Positions 33,866 to 44,684 of a stretch of DNA of 64,000 nt are shown in pieces. The notes beneath the pieces are model-generated. The model made no database searches. It was given only the letters and a program-made list of their open reading frames with translations, and had not been told where the DNA came from. Position 1 is the first letter of the stretch. Each line of letters starts with the position of its first letter. The stretch comes from Rhynchonema sp. JSB1_4. Its lineage: Eukaryota > Nematoda > Chromadorea > Monhysterida > Xyalidae. A program made the translations under genes and the position numbers. The stretch lies in contig JASAMV010003354.1 in assembly GCA_030248065.1 (NCBI GenBank), positions 35,908 to 99,907 on the forward strand, written 5' to 3'.

Positions 33866-34451
33866 TAGGCCTGGGCACAATACCACTTTTGACACCCAAT
33901 ACCAATACCCAATACCAATACCGGCCCTGTACCAATACCCAATACCCAATACCAATACCAAATTCGTGACCCAATACCAATACCCAATACCAATACCGGG
34001 TGAAACCCAATACCAATACCAATACCCAATACCAGATCAATACCACTGAAGTGCCTGGTATTGGGTTTGGTATTGGGTTGGTATTGGTATTGAGTATTGG
34101 GTATTGGGTTGGTATTGGGTATTGGGTATTGGTCTTAGTATTGGTTTGGTATTGGGTTTTTGGTCTGGTATTGGGTTGGTATTGGGTTTGGTATTGGTTT
34201 GGTATTGGGTTTTGAGTCAGGTATTGGGTTTGGTATTGGTTTGGTATTGGGTTTTTATGAATTAGTATCGGGTATTGGTTTTGACCCAATACCTGAGCAA
34301 ACCCAATACCAATACCCAATACCAATACCAGGCCAGCTTCAATACCAATACCCAATACCAGAATTAGACCCAATACCAATACCAAACACCGGTATTGGTA
34401 TTGGTATTGGGTGGTATTGGTATTGGGTATTGGGTATTGTGCCCAGCCATA
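33866..34451. mobile_element. ATTGGGT-array MITE, 8-bp TSD
   Basis: Ends TAGGCCTGGGCACAATACC and GGTATTGTGCCCAGCCATA, exact duplication CACCTAAC (33858-33865, 34452-34459). Almost the whole 586 bp consists of CCAATACCAATACC in one orientation and then GGTATTGGTATTGGG in the other, so it can fold into a long hairpin. Confidence 0.87.
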
Positions 34452-35130
34452 CACCTAACCATTTTTGTCTTTATGTCAACAACTGTCCTATACGCAGCGT
34501 GGTCATGCAATACATGCATAGCAGAGGTGGGAATCGGGCCGGCCGGCCCGCCGTTCGGGCCGGCCCGGGCCGAGGTTTCCGGCCCGACCGGTCGGGCCGG
34601 GCCGGGCCGACTTTTCGGAATGTCGGGCCGGGCCGGGCCGGGGTGGCCGGCCCGAAAAGGCCCGACATGATCGAATTTCAATAAAAAATCGTGATTTTTT
34701 AGGCTAAATTTGCCAAAATTTCTCGCGATTCTGCAAATTAGTACCGACTTCCATGATTATCAGGTATTTCTAAAAACCAAAAAACAGTAATTTTTGCACC
34801 AAAAATTGCTTCAAAATATTATCAGAAAAAGTCGGGCCGAAAAAATCGGGCCGGGCCGGGCCGACTTTTTTCCAAGTCGGGCCGGGCCGGGCCGGGCCGG
34901 GCCGACCCCCGGACCTCGTCGGGCCGGGCCGGGCCGAGGTAACCCGGCCCGATTCCCACCTCTGATGCATAGTTGTTGACATCCAATTATTTTTGTCTTT
35001 TTTGTCTTTATGTCAACAACTGTCCTATACGCAGCGTGGTAGTGCATAGTTGTTGACACGAAAGACATTAAAGACAAAAAAGACATTAACGACAAAAAAG
35101 ACATTTATTATTTTTGTCTTTTTTCAAATT
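34452..35130. repeat. AGTTGTTGACA/TTTTTGTCTTT foldback repeats
   Basis: TTTTTGTCTTTATGTCAACA recurs at 34461 and 35003, and AGTTGTTGACA at 32231, 33850, 34971 and 35046. Pairs form short inverted repeats that were the targets of the two elements above. Confidence 0.6.
34522..34964. mobile_element. GGGCCGG-array MITE, 8-bp TSD
   Basis: Ends CAGAGGTGGGAATCGGGCCG and CGGCCCGATTCCCACCTCTG, exact duplication ATGCATAG (34514-34521, 34965-34972). GGGCCGGGCC arrays flank a unique AT-rich middle. Confidence 0.88.
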
Positions 35131-36705
35131 TCAAATTTTATCTGCAAGCTCTTTGTCAACAAGTGTCCACATGCCGTTTTGATGGGGTTCTATTTTTGAT
35201 TTCGAACCATTTGGATGGGGTTCAATTAATGGGGGGGTCAATTAATGGGGGTTCTATTTCCGACAATACGGTAAATAACATCGGCGTGTAATGTGTAAAA
35301 TAAATAACCGCATGTAATAAATTGCTGAATTTTTTCTTTTTCATTACGTTTGTGTGGGTTTATGTGTGCGTAACGCAATTTTAAGAACGATTTCTGATAC
35401 CGAAGGGCAGACATGTACGTAAGAAAAGTTTTCTCCAAATTTTTGTTTTTTAAGTTTAAAAAGGTTTACCAACTTCAAGTCATAGAATTCCCTAAATATG
35501 TGTACCAGAGCGCACCTTTTTGGCATTAGGTATGTATCCTGGAAGTGTTGAAACGCTGAAAGCGGTGCATACCCCGATGTTTAAAGCGGGAAACCGTATA
35601 TCTCATGCTTGCTTTTTTACTACGCAGTTAGACTGTTTATGTCCAACGGTCACAAAAACAACGATGAAACGAGATAAACCACGTTAAAACTGTCAGAATT
35701 TATCTTTGAAAAGTTGCTTTCAGGAACAAACGCGAGCTTGTGCCGACTTACGCTCACCCTTTTGATCATGAAAGGCAGTGAGACTGAGACAAGAACCAGC
35801 TCGCTGACAGATGAAACCTTTGTGAAACATTTCACACGTGGCTGTTGGTTGACGAGCTGGTTGGATTCCCTACTAAATGCTCTGCCGTTGCCTGATCAAA
35901 AGGGGGAGCGTAAGTCGGCACAAGCTCGAGTTTGTTTCCGAAAGCAAATTTTTAAAAATTAATTCTCACAATTTAAACGCATTTCATTTTGTTTGCACGA
36001 TGTTTTTGTGATCACTCATCGTATATAGTCACATTTTATTGCGAAAGGCCGGATTCTGAGAGCATGCGATACCGGTTGCCCGGTTTAATTACCAGACAAG
36101 TGATCGGTAACAAAACTCAAACAATCTTTGTGAACAAAGCAACGAACAGCAGAGTGAGCTAGACCAACGAATACAAAGATAACCACTTTGTTTCTCGGGC
36201 AATCTTTTCATATTTTCGACTTCATGGTAATGTATATATTAAATGTGTGCCCCTATATAATGCTTGATTATAACGCAGCCCCAAACATCGAAAATACGCA
36301 AGTGTAATATACATAGCACACAAAGTGCCACACCAGCCGGCTGGTCAGCCTTGCTCATAAAGTCAACAATACTGATTCACTGCTGTTGTGTTATCAGTGT
36401 GGTATCACCTCTCCAAAATGTGTGTCACCTCAACATGGTTGGCATAAGCTAATATTTGTTGGGTACCGGAACTGGCACAGGCTAACAGATTTGGTTTACT
36501 GCCGTTATCAAGATTTGTTCCCACCGTGTTTGTTGTTATGCTAGCCAGATGCTGTAACAGTTTGAGTCGTGCTTGTGGTAAACTTTTCCATATTTGTTGT
36601 ATTATTCAAGCGTGCTTTGGTCTTGTTTGTTCCACATACGTAGCTGCCAGTACAATTCGTCGTAAACCTATTCACAACCATATTTTACTGACAAGAACGA
36701 GAAGC
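35131..36705. other. Gene-free interval upstream of the receptor gene
   Basis: Holds GGGGTTCTATT/CAATTAATGGGG repeats (35175-35260) and the foldback at 35690-35965. The rest is AT-rich with no supported gene; the receptor promoter should lie in its last part. Confidence 0.4.
35690..35965. repeat. Foldback element of about 275 bp
   Basis: About 65 bp at the left (around GAGCTTGTGCCGACTTACGC) recur inverted at the right (GCGTAAGTCGGCACAAGCTC), with a 130-bp loop that also has an inverted AACCAGCTCG/CGAGCTGGTT pair. Both strands therefore show similar open frames, which are not genes. Confidence 0.7.
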
Positions 36706-39700
36706 ATGAAACCATTGATATTTTTGGCTGTGTGGTTGATGGTGCCAAGCGTAGCTTTTGGTAAGTTCATGTGATTACATTTTTTGGAATATTTGATGAA
36801 TTTACAACATAATTAACCTGGCACACCGCTACGGACACACTACGATGTGCAAAAGTGGCAGTATTTGACAAGTTGTTTACACAATGCAGGCACCATCGTC
36901 ATCCCGCAGAACATCTACGCCAACGACTACTACCAGACCAACAGCAGTCAGCACGGTGCATCTGCACGTTTCCAGCAACGGCCAATGAACAGGGATAGCA
37001 GCTCATCCACTGGTCGTCAGTACAATAACAATCAGTATCAGCCTCGAAACGCGAACAACAACAACAATTATCAGCAACGTCAGCAGTATCGCAACAACAA
37101 TGAATACCCGGCCCAAAATCGATACCCAAGCAATAATAACAATGACAACAGGGACCCGAACTATTACGACCCGGACCCGAACTATGGTCCCCGACCTCAG
37201 CAGCCTGGCCCGTACCAGCCGGATGTGAATTATGGTCCCCGTCCGGGTCAAGGTCCGATCGACGCTCCAGGCGAGTGCACATGTCTGACGGGGCCCGATG
37301 ACACAATTTTTCTGAGTGCCGGCGAAACCATCCAAATCGGCAATCCGGCCCCATACCCATGCCAGAATTCGATTACGTGCATGTACCAGTTTCGAACCAG
37401 CGATCGGACGTTGTTGAATGCGACCACACGTAACAATCCATTCGATATCGGCACTGATCGATTGATATTCTCGAATGGAGTCACCGAGCATGACGTCATA
37501 CAAAGGTCAGGCATTTGAACACTTTTTGATGATGGTGCACTTGGCATTGAATAGAAAAAAAGCACCTGCGACCAAGACTAGATTCACCGCCTCAATGCAC
37601 GCAGAGAGGAGTGTGGCACCAGAGCCCAAGCCTGGTTGGTAAGGTGCGTGTTAAGGCTCAAAACCTTGATTAACGCAAACGGCCTGCTTTCAAAAATCTG
37701 CATCAGCTCTGTGATGTTTCACAACCAATTTACAGTTGCACGGGTCGTTTCTGCCCATCGGTGATCTCATACCGTAACGAAATGTTGGTGACGTTCTACG
37801 CGAGCACCGACACTTTCGCGGGTACCGGATTCATGGTTCAAGTTGGCGCCTACAAATACCAGTGTAACGATGAGGGAGAGACCTTAAAGGTAAGGCAGCC
37901 ACTGAAGGGCATATAATTTTCGAAAACAGAATTCTGTTCAACTTCATCACTCGATGACTTGACATTTTCAAATAGAATGAAAGCCACAGAAGAAAAGTCC
38001 TATTGCTAGCGTAATTATGTGCCACCAGCAGCATAAAATGCGTTCCTCAATCTACCAAACATTCAAAATTAAAGTGAATGTTGTTTTTAAACAACAACGG
38101 GTGATATTTTTGAAACGGTGTAAAGGTCAGTTGGGTGTAAGGGTCGGTGGAAAGCTCGGTGTGAGAAAGTTCAATGTAAGCTTCAATCAAACAGTGCACG
38201 CTGAGCCAGCAGCAGACGCGCGTTTCTAAACGAAAGGTCAACTTTGACAGTCTGCTGTGCAAGTGTAAATCGTCTGTTTGCAATATTGTTTGTTTAGGCT
38301 AGTTGTACGAGCGTTTTTAAACGATATTTATAAATTTCGTGACCTTTTATGGAGCCGTTTTGAATTCGTGCTGCGATCAGTTAGCGGCATCAAATTTTGT
38401 GGTACCGCCGTCAGTGAATGTTCAATTTCTCAATAGCCTCTCAATGTCAGGCAACTTAAAAATATTCCTTTAAAACGTTTCTGCAACCAGCTTAAATAAA
38501 CTAGATTGCAAACAAACGATTTACGCTTGCACAGCAAACTGTCAAAGTTGACCTTTCGTTTAGAAACGCGCGTCTGCTGCTTGCTCAGCGTGCAATGTTT
38601 CAAGCTTACGCCGAGCTTACACTGAACTTTCTCACACCGAGCTTTCCACCGACGTTTACACCCAACTGACCTTTACACCGTTTCGAAAATATCACCCAAC
38701 GACCTCGGTTAATTGGAATGTAATTTTCAGGACATTCGACTGAACGATCAGAATGACCGACGAGAGTTTTGGTCATCCGGCTATCAGTACAATTCGAGTC
38801 ATGAACTCAGCTATCAAGTTTGTTAAAAAAAATTTACCCGTGACTTTTACCATGTTCGATGATCTTGAGAAACCCAATCACAGGACTGTTCCTTCTTGGT
38901 TACTACCGAGGTGTACGACCTTCAAGACCAAAATTATTCGCCCGAAATTCGCATAGATCGAAATGACTGTCATCTGAGTGGAGGATCGCGGATTCGGGTC
39001 TACAATGGAATGGATCCAATACCTGACAATTTGAAGAAAACGTTGGTTATTGTTGGGGATTGTGAATCCAAAGGCCAAAATGATACATACGGCTGGGGAA
39101 CCAATTTCGATCTGTACACTTTTGATGGGTTGGAAATTCGCAAAACGTGGAGGCAGATATTGATTGATATAGTATTTCAATATCAACCAAGGGTATCGAC
39201 AGATTTAGAGACAAGCTGTCGTTTGCAAAAAAATCTCTTTATTTGGAGAAGGCCGTACTTCTGAATAATGTCATTGCTGCTGCAGTATCAACCGATCAGT
39301 ATGTGAGACAATGGGATCATACTTGACCGCCACGGTCCACGGTCAAACAATGTTGGTGCGCTACACGACCAATCTGGCTGATTTCAATGTGAGAGGTTTC
39401 AGAGCCGTTGCCACTGTCAATGTGAATGGTGGTAAGTTGAAGGAACGGGGTTGGTTGGATGGATAAAAGCGAGACGTGGTACGGAAATGACCCAGCTCTG
39501 GCCGAGCTGCAAAAGCCGAGCTCTGTGAAAAATCAGTGTTTCCTCCACAGTCTGCCGTCTTCACAGAGACATGATCGAAACTGGAGTAGATACTATAATA
39601 ATATAATGAATATTCAGCGTAGAACGGTTCTAGATAGCATATTTGGGGTGGACGTGTTATTATGTCATTGTGTCACGCATATAAGAAGTAGTCGAAATGG

Positions 39701-41030
39701 ACGTTTTCCTTGCCGTTTCAGGCTCAAATCTGTTGTGGCTCTGGATTCTGCTTGGAGTCCTCGGAGCTGGCATCCTAGTGTTGTGCATTGTGCTCGCTTT
39801 TGTTTGCTATCGAAGACGAAAGAGGGACCAGTTAGAACGACCAAGAGGTGCTTTTGGTTTTGCAACGTTTGATTGAATTCTGGATTGCACTATAATACGT
39901 ATAACCTAGCAGCATCTGGAGCACACTGTGACTCCGTTATTTGAACCCATGTTGTACTACACAAAGATAAGGTGAAGTTATGCTCGTTCGTCGCGAACAG
40001 AACGAACACGACGAACAGCTGTTCGTCGGCGAACTGCCGAACAAAATCTGGCGTTCGTTGTGTTCGGCTGTTCGTTGAGATCGTCGTGTTCGTCGGGCTT
40101 TGTTCGTCAGAAAACCAATGTCAAAGAAAATATTTTTTCTGCGGTCAATGCAATTCACGTTTGTTATGTGTGTAACACATTGCTGGTGCCAAAACACGCA
40201 TTTTCAAACACATTCGTTTGCAACTGCAATTGTACACGGTCGCCCGAAGTCGGAGGTTCAAGTCCTGCTGGTTCTCACATTATCATCCATTGTCGCTGTC
40301 CATTGTTGTCAACGCAACTGTACACCCAGGTCTGAAACCCCCTCCAATGGCCAACTATGCAGATGACGGCAAAGGCAATCTGTACTCTCCGTATTACCCA
40401 GCTGCAGCCCCGCCCTCGCCCAGTCATCATCAGGCCGGCGTTAATCAACCGTTCATATACAGACCGCCGAATGATCGATACAGTCAGGTACAACTCCCCT
40501 TTCTACAGTCCATTCTGTTTATAGTGGTATAATCGCGACCCGTCATGTTCGGTCACTAGACTAACTTTATATAATACACCAAGCATTCACCATATACGAC
40601 GGGTAATTACTAGTGGTTACCGACAGACTAGAAACGAAGAGATCGTGACGGTTTCACCATGGGGACGATCACCACTCTAAAGACGTCCCATTGCAATTTC
40701 ACGAGAACATGCGATCGAGAAGCCATCACAATGTTGCAGGCCCAACGCGAGTTCTCTCACCATCCGCAACCAGTGCAATACTCGGCTCGGCCTCCTCCTC
40801 AACAAGGGGCAGTGGCCTACGCCCAATTGGCCAGACCGCCACCAACAGCCAATCAAAATGCAGCCCGTAATCGATCGACCCCACCTCGGCGTGATGATGG
40901 ACGAAATCAGTATCAGCCAATGTATCAAAGGCAGAACCAACAACCGAAACAATTGCGCTATTTACCATCCGGGGCTCCGCCTCCGCCCAAACACAGACAT
41001 CAAGTTGTGGGCAAAACATCGCAATTTTGA
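36706..41030 (+). CDS. Single-pass CUB-like receptor with Pro/Gln-rich tail
   Basis: Exons: 36706-36760, 36890-37505, 37736-37889, 38731-38817, 38884-39146, 39286-39431, 39722-39847, 40330-40487, 40627-40650, 40740-41030. They total 1920 nt, 639 residues, and every phase agrees. Residues 1-19 are a signal peptide (MKPLIFLAVWLMVPSVAFG). Next comes about 110 residues rich in Asn, Gln, Tyr and Pro. Two Cys-containing beta-type modules follow (about 130-260, starting CTCLTGPDDTIFLSAGE; and about 305-440, starting DCSFLVTTEVYD), which look CUB-like. A transmembrane helix (LLWLWILLGVLGAGILVLCI) is followed by the stop-transfer YRRRKR. The cytoplasmic tail of about 170 residues is rich in Pro, Tyr and Gln (for example SPYYPAAAPPSP, SARPPPQQ). 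Adhesion or signalling is inference; I know no named orthologue. Exon 9 encodes only eight residues (TRNEEIVT). Confidence 0.75.
38099..38697. mobile_element. Long-TIR foldback element in receptor intron
   Basis: The arms of about 185-200 bp (38099-38290 and 38505-38697) are nearly the same inverted sequence, starting GGGTGATATTTTTGAAACGG. The loop is about 210 bp. Flanks AACAACAAC and AACGACCTC give no clear duplication. TIRs of this length suggest a Mutator-like or foldback element; family unproven. Confidence 0.75.
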
Positions 41031-42888
41031 CACTTGTTCGTTGAAGTTTCTGTGACTTTTGATTTCATGAATGTTGTGTAGTAATAGTAGTTCGTAGGTT
41101 ACTTGATGGCTCCCGCGCAATTTCTTTTACAGTTTGAGCTGCGGAGCAGGTATGGTTTTATGATTTTGTTTCTTTTTCTTGTCCGCAGATCACTAACAGT
41201 GCGGCGCAGCTTCATTTTCATTATATTTATGTAACCGTTGTGGCCCTGAAGACAAACTGTATCCCTGCCAAATGTAACATGTTCAGTTTATTTTAATCGC
41301 CACTGAGAAATTGTTCAAAATGACAAAGCAATGTATACGCATTATAATGTACAGCAATCAATTGATTGGTTGATCGACCATACCATAATACACACAAACA
41401 AAACATGTGTGCATACATACAAGGATAGGAAAATTGGTGCTCAAACTGTAATGCGAAGCGCGTGCACCAACTGTCCAAAATCAATTGCGTTGCGTGTCAA
41501 AGCTGAAACTATACATACAGTCATACATGTGGAAAACCCTTGGCTACTCGACTGATTATTCGGAAATAGTGCGACCAGGGAGAACAAATCGTCGATATCA
41601 AACTTGGTGGTCAGATCGGTCGACGTACACTGATCATACAAAATGTAATCGGATCAGACCACCTAGTCACTCACGTGGAAGTAATCGGTCTGCCCAGACC
41701 GATCCGATCCAAAAGTTTGATATCGATCAATAAACTTGATTTTGTGTATCCCACACAAAAGCCTTTGCTGACGCAGTTAGTCCAAGGAAACTGATTGCGT
41801 GGATAAGCTTGGAACCAACACAACACAATTATGTTTCGTGAATAACATAGCTGAAAGGGCAAGCGCATTGGCTTCATGCTATGGCAACGTTTACACAAAT
41901 ACGAATGATTTAGAACCATGTTCGGGAATGTTGCTACTTGCTTACATCTATGGTCAAACAATAGCAATAGTTCTGCGTGCATTTTGTACTTGAATTGCGT
42001 ATGTGCCACTTAGCAACGTTTGGACGTAACAAAATTAGTAAAATATGAAAATACAAATATTTGAAACATTGATAAATATTTCTACAAGAAATAAAGATGG
42101 AAGATAGACCTGATAATAGTAACGCTACATCCGTTTTTGAATGGGAACAGGAACAAAGCAAGGTTTCAGAACACCAATTATGGATGCACCAGCACAACAG
42201 GAGCAATTGGAAATAAGAGCGCATTGTTCAGAAGACAAGATAAATAACATGGACTTTGGGAGTTCGATTTGCTCAGGTACCTCTTTCATTAACTCAAAGA
42301 GCACACATTTTGCGATTTTGGTTCAAGCTTGGACTACTGAAACCCATCAGCAAACATCAAAATGCAATTGCTATAGTAGTTCCTGGGGAGAATAGAATGA
42401 CAACACAAGACCATGTTTATTCCGGGATATATACAAAACCGTGCGTGCAGGGGAGAAACAAATGGAACTGCAATACCATAGGTGTGCGGTTGATGGGTAC
42501 GTAGAATCAATTAAAGCGCCCCATTAACTGTCCACCTATGCTATAAACCGCCGCAATCAGTTTGTGAATGAGAAGGTACAGTAGCAACAGTTCTGGCACT
42601 TAGTCCCTTGAAACATCAGCAGCAAAACTGACAAACGAACAGAAACAATCAATGTGCATGTAATTGAGCAACCACGAACCTGTCTATGTACACAGACAAC
42701 AATTTTCGACAAAAATTTCCAAAAAAATTAAATAACAGAGAGAAAAGACTTGACAATCAAGGCCTGAGCTTCTGTGTAATATGTTCGCAATGATACTGCG
42801 GACGGGATGACCGCGCAGACAACATTCTTACATCTATCACCCAACATTATACAAACATTGATACTAAACACATTCAACAATCCATCGA
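41031..42888. other. Convergent intergenic region
   Basis: 1.86 kb between the converging receptor and phosphatase genes. An imperfect hairpin (CGATATCAAACTT / AAGTTTGATATCG) spans 41592-41729. An open stretch at 42141-42395 looks like decayed coding sequence but has no recognised domain. AATAAAC at 41733 could be a poly(A) signal. Confidence 0.4.
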
Positions 42889-44401
42889 CTAACTACAACT
42901 TTTCTTGCAAGGCGAAACGGGCGTTACTGACGAGCCAGTGGTGAGGGTGTTCGGTGTTGTGTTGGCCACTGGTGTATCGGCCTCGTCACTCTGTTCCTGA
43001 CTGGTGTCCAGCACCGACTTTGCCATCTGTTTCTCCGTCTCGAGCTGTCGTTTCCGTCTGCCAGCGGGCGGTTGGTGCAGTTTGATGTGCGGCAATGGCT
43101 GACGATGCTGTCTCGGCCCAGAACGGGACTGCTGCTGTTGATGCACGGCTGAATGAACAAGGGAAGCGGTTACGTTTGGACGATTTGATTTGGATTCCGA
43201 TCACCAAGCACAGACAGACACTAATTGTATTTTATCTTGATAGCCTACTACTGGCATCCACAATCTTGGTTTGTGCTAACGGTTCTTAGCTGGTCCAATG
43301 GCGCCGTGTTTATCACCAACTTGCAGATTTATATACCATAACACGATAGGAAGCCACTCAAAATATACCGCAGCCACAAACATCCACCTCACCTGACTGT
43401 GCAATATCAGCGCTGACAGCGGCAGCTGATGTTTCACCTTCGTCCGAGCTGAACTGTCCTGAATCAGGCGAGCCGCTACCAACACGAAGTTGCCTTTCGA
43501 AATCAAGCAATTGTCCCATGAAATTGAAATTGGGCGCGATGTTGGCTTTGCGGCGCTTCACCCAGTCGTATGCTTGATCCAGTGTTAGATGTTGTGTTTG
43601 CATCAGATACGCCACCGTGATCGTGACGGAACGACTGATGCCCGCTAGACAGTGCACCAACACACCGCGCTGCGCTGTGCGGGCCTCGTCTGCAAATAAG
43701 CATGTATGGGCGAATTGATAACAAGAGAAAATCATCATTACGATAACGATAAGCAACCAGTGAATGAATGTGCCGTGAACTCACCAATGAACGCAACACA
43801 TTGCGGCAAATACGACGGGATGAGCGACTGCGACCAGTGATCACTGACGGGCACCTGAACGGGAAAGATGGAAATTAGTGAAATTAGCCAAAAAGAAAAG
43901 AAAATTAGAATAAACAGAAAACGACAGTCGTTGGTTACCTGTAGATAGTGGAACTCGTTGTCGTCGATGAATTGATTGGGCAGATTGGGTGTGACATTGA
44001 GAATGTAGCGAATGTTGTACTTGTCCAAAATGCGTCGGTCGGTGCTGTTGTTGGCATTGCCCAGGAACACGTTGTCGACAATCCGAACCGGGAAGCCACT
44101 GATCGCCCCATTGCATTTCTCATACAACAAACCACCGTTCTCATCCCAAATGTCCGATAGATACTTTGGACTGGGTGTTGGCAAGCCGGGTGATGTTTCG
44201 CCAGCCTCTGCCGTTGTCGTGCTATCGTGATTGGTCATTATCGTTTTGTCGATCGTGGTGACGTGATCACTAGTGATCGACAATCGATTCTGCTGATCGG
44301 CCGATTGTAGCACAACCATGGATGTGTTGTTGGTGTTGTGTGACTGATGATGCGTGCAGCACTCAAATTGTGAGCTGGTTGATTGAGACGTGGATGCAGC
44401 G
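42889..44401 (-). CDS. DUSP6: MAP kinase phosphatase, DUSP6/MKP-3 type (3' exons)
   Basis: Dual-specificity phosphatases of this group dephosphorylate ERK on Thr and Tyr in the cytoplasm. Minus-strand exons 44401-43939, 43854-43785, 43689-43393 and 43148-42889 agree in phase. The catalytic domain is complete: [32 protein letters not shown], then the P-loop [20 protein letters not shown] with the catalytic Cys and Arg, and [19 protein letters not shown]. These match DUSP6/7/9 closely. A Ser/Asp-rich piece and a basic Gln-rich tail of about 85 residues end the protein. Exon 1 shown here opens in phase 2 after gcattgcag, so at least one exon lies upstream. The rhodanese-type ERK-binding half was not found in the window; it may be too diverged, or the protein may start within this exon. 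The symbol names the subgroup rather than a one-to-one orthologue. Confidence 0.88.
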
Positions 44402-44533
44402 CTGCAATGCAATTAGCAAAATTATCATCTTGTCTCAATCTTGTCAAGCACACCCGTTCCCAAAGTTACTGAGGCATAAACAGATGACTCAACTCATGTG
44501 CATTTCACTCATGTGCATTTCTCATGTGGGCAA

Positions 44534-44676
44534 GGCGGACGGGCAATTGAGCAAACCACATTTGAGCAAGTGAAAAAGAGCAGAGTCCAAAAGAGCAGAA
44601 CTCTTTTGGCCCTGCTCTTTTTCACTTGCTCAAAGTGGTCTTGCTCAAATGTGCTTTGCTCAATTGTCCGGCCACC
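44534..44676. mobile_element. 143-bp hairpin MITE, 8-bp TSD
   Basis: Ends GGCGGACGGGCAATTGAGC and GCTCAATTGTCCGGCCACC, exact duplication GTGGGCAA (44526-44533, 44677-44684). The whole element is an almost perfect palindrome with TTGAGCAAGTGAAAAAGAGC arms. Half-element relatives lie near 58020 and 60125-60205. Confidence 0.87.
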
Positions 44677-44684
44677 GTGGGCAA

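Noticed and set aside
34160..34684. Long open frames rich in G-I-G-I-G-Y-W
   Set aside because: They result from the ATTGGGT array of the element at 33866 and continue into a different element.
34522..34964. Possible CpG island from GGGCCGGG runs
   Set aside because: The GC richness belongs to the subterminal arrays of a MITE with an exact target duplication.
40216..40290. tRNA-like B box GGTTCAAGTCC
   Set aside because: No A box, no pairing acceptor stem, and the T stem is imperfect. It lies in a receptor intron.
42141..42395. Open frame near the phosphatase 3' end
   Set aside because: It looks vaguely like decayed coding sequence, but no domain, partner exon or start context could be named.
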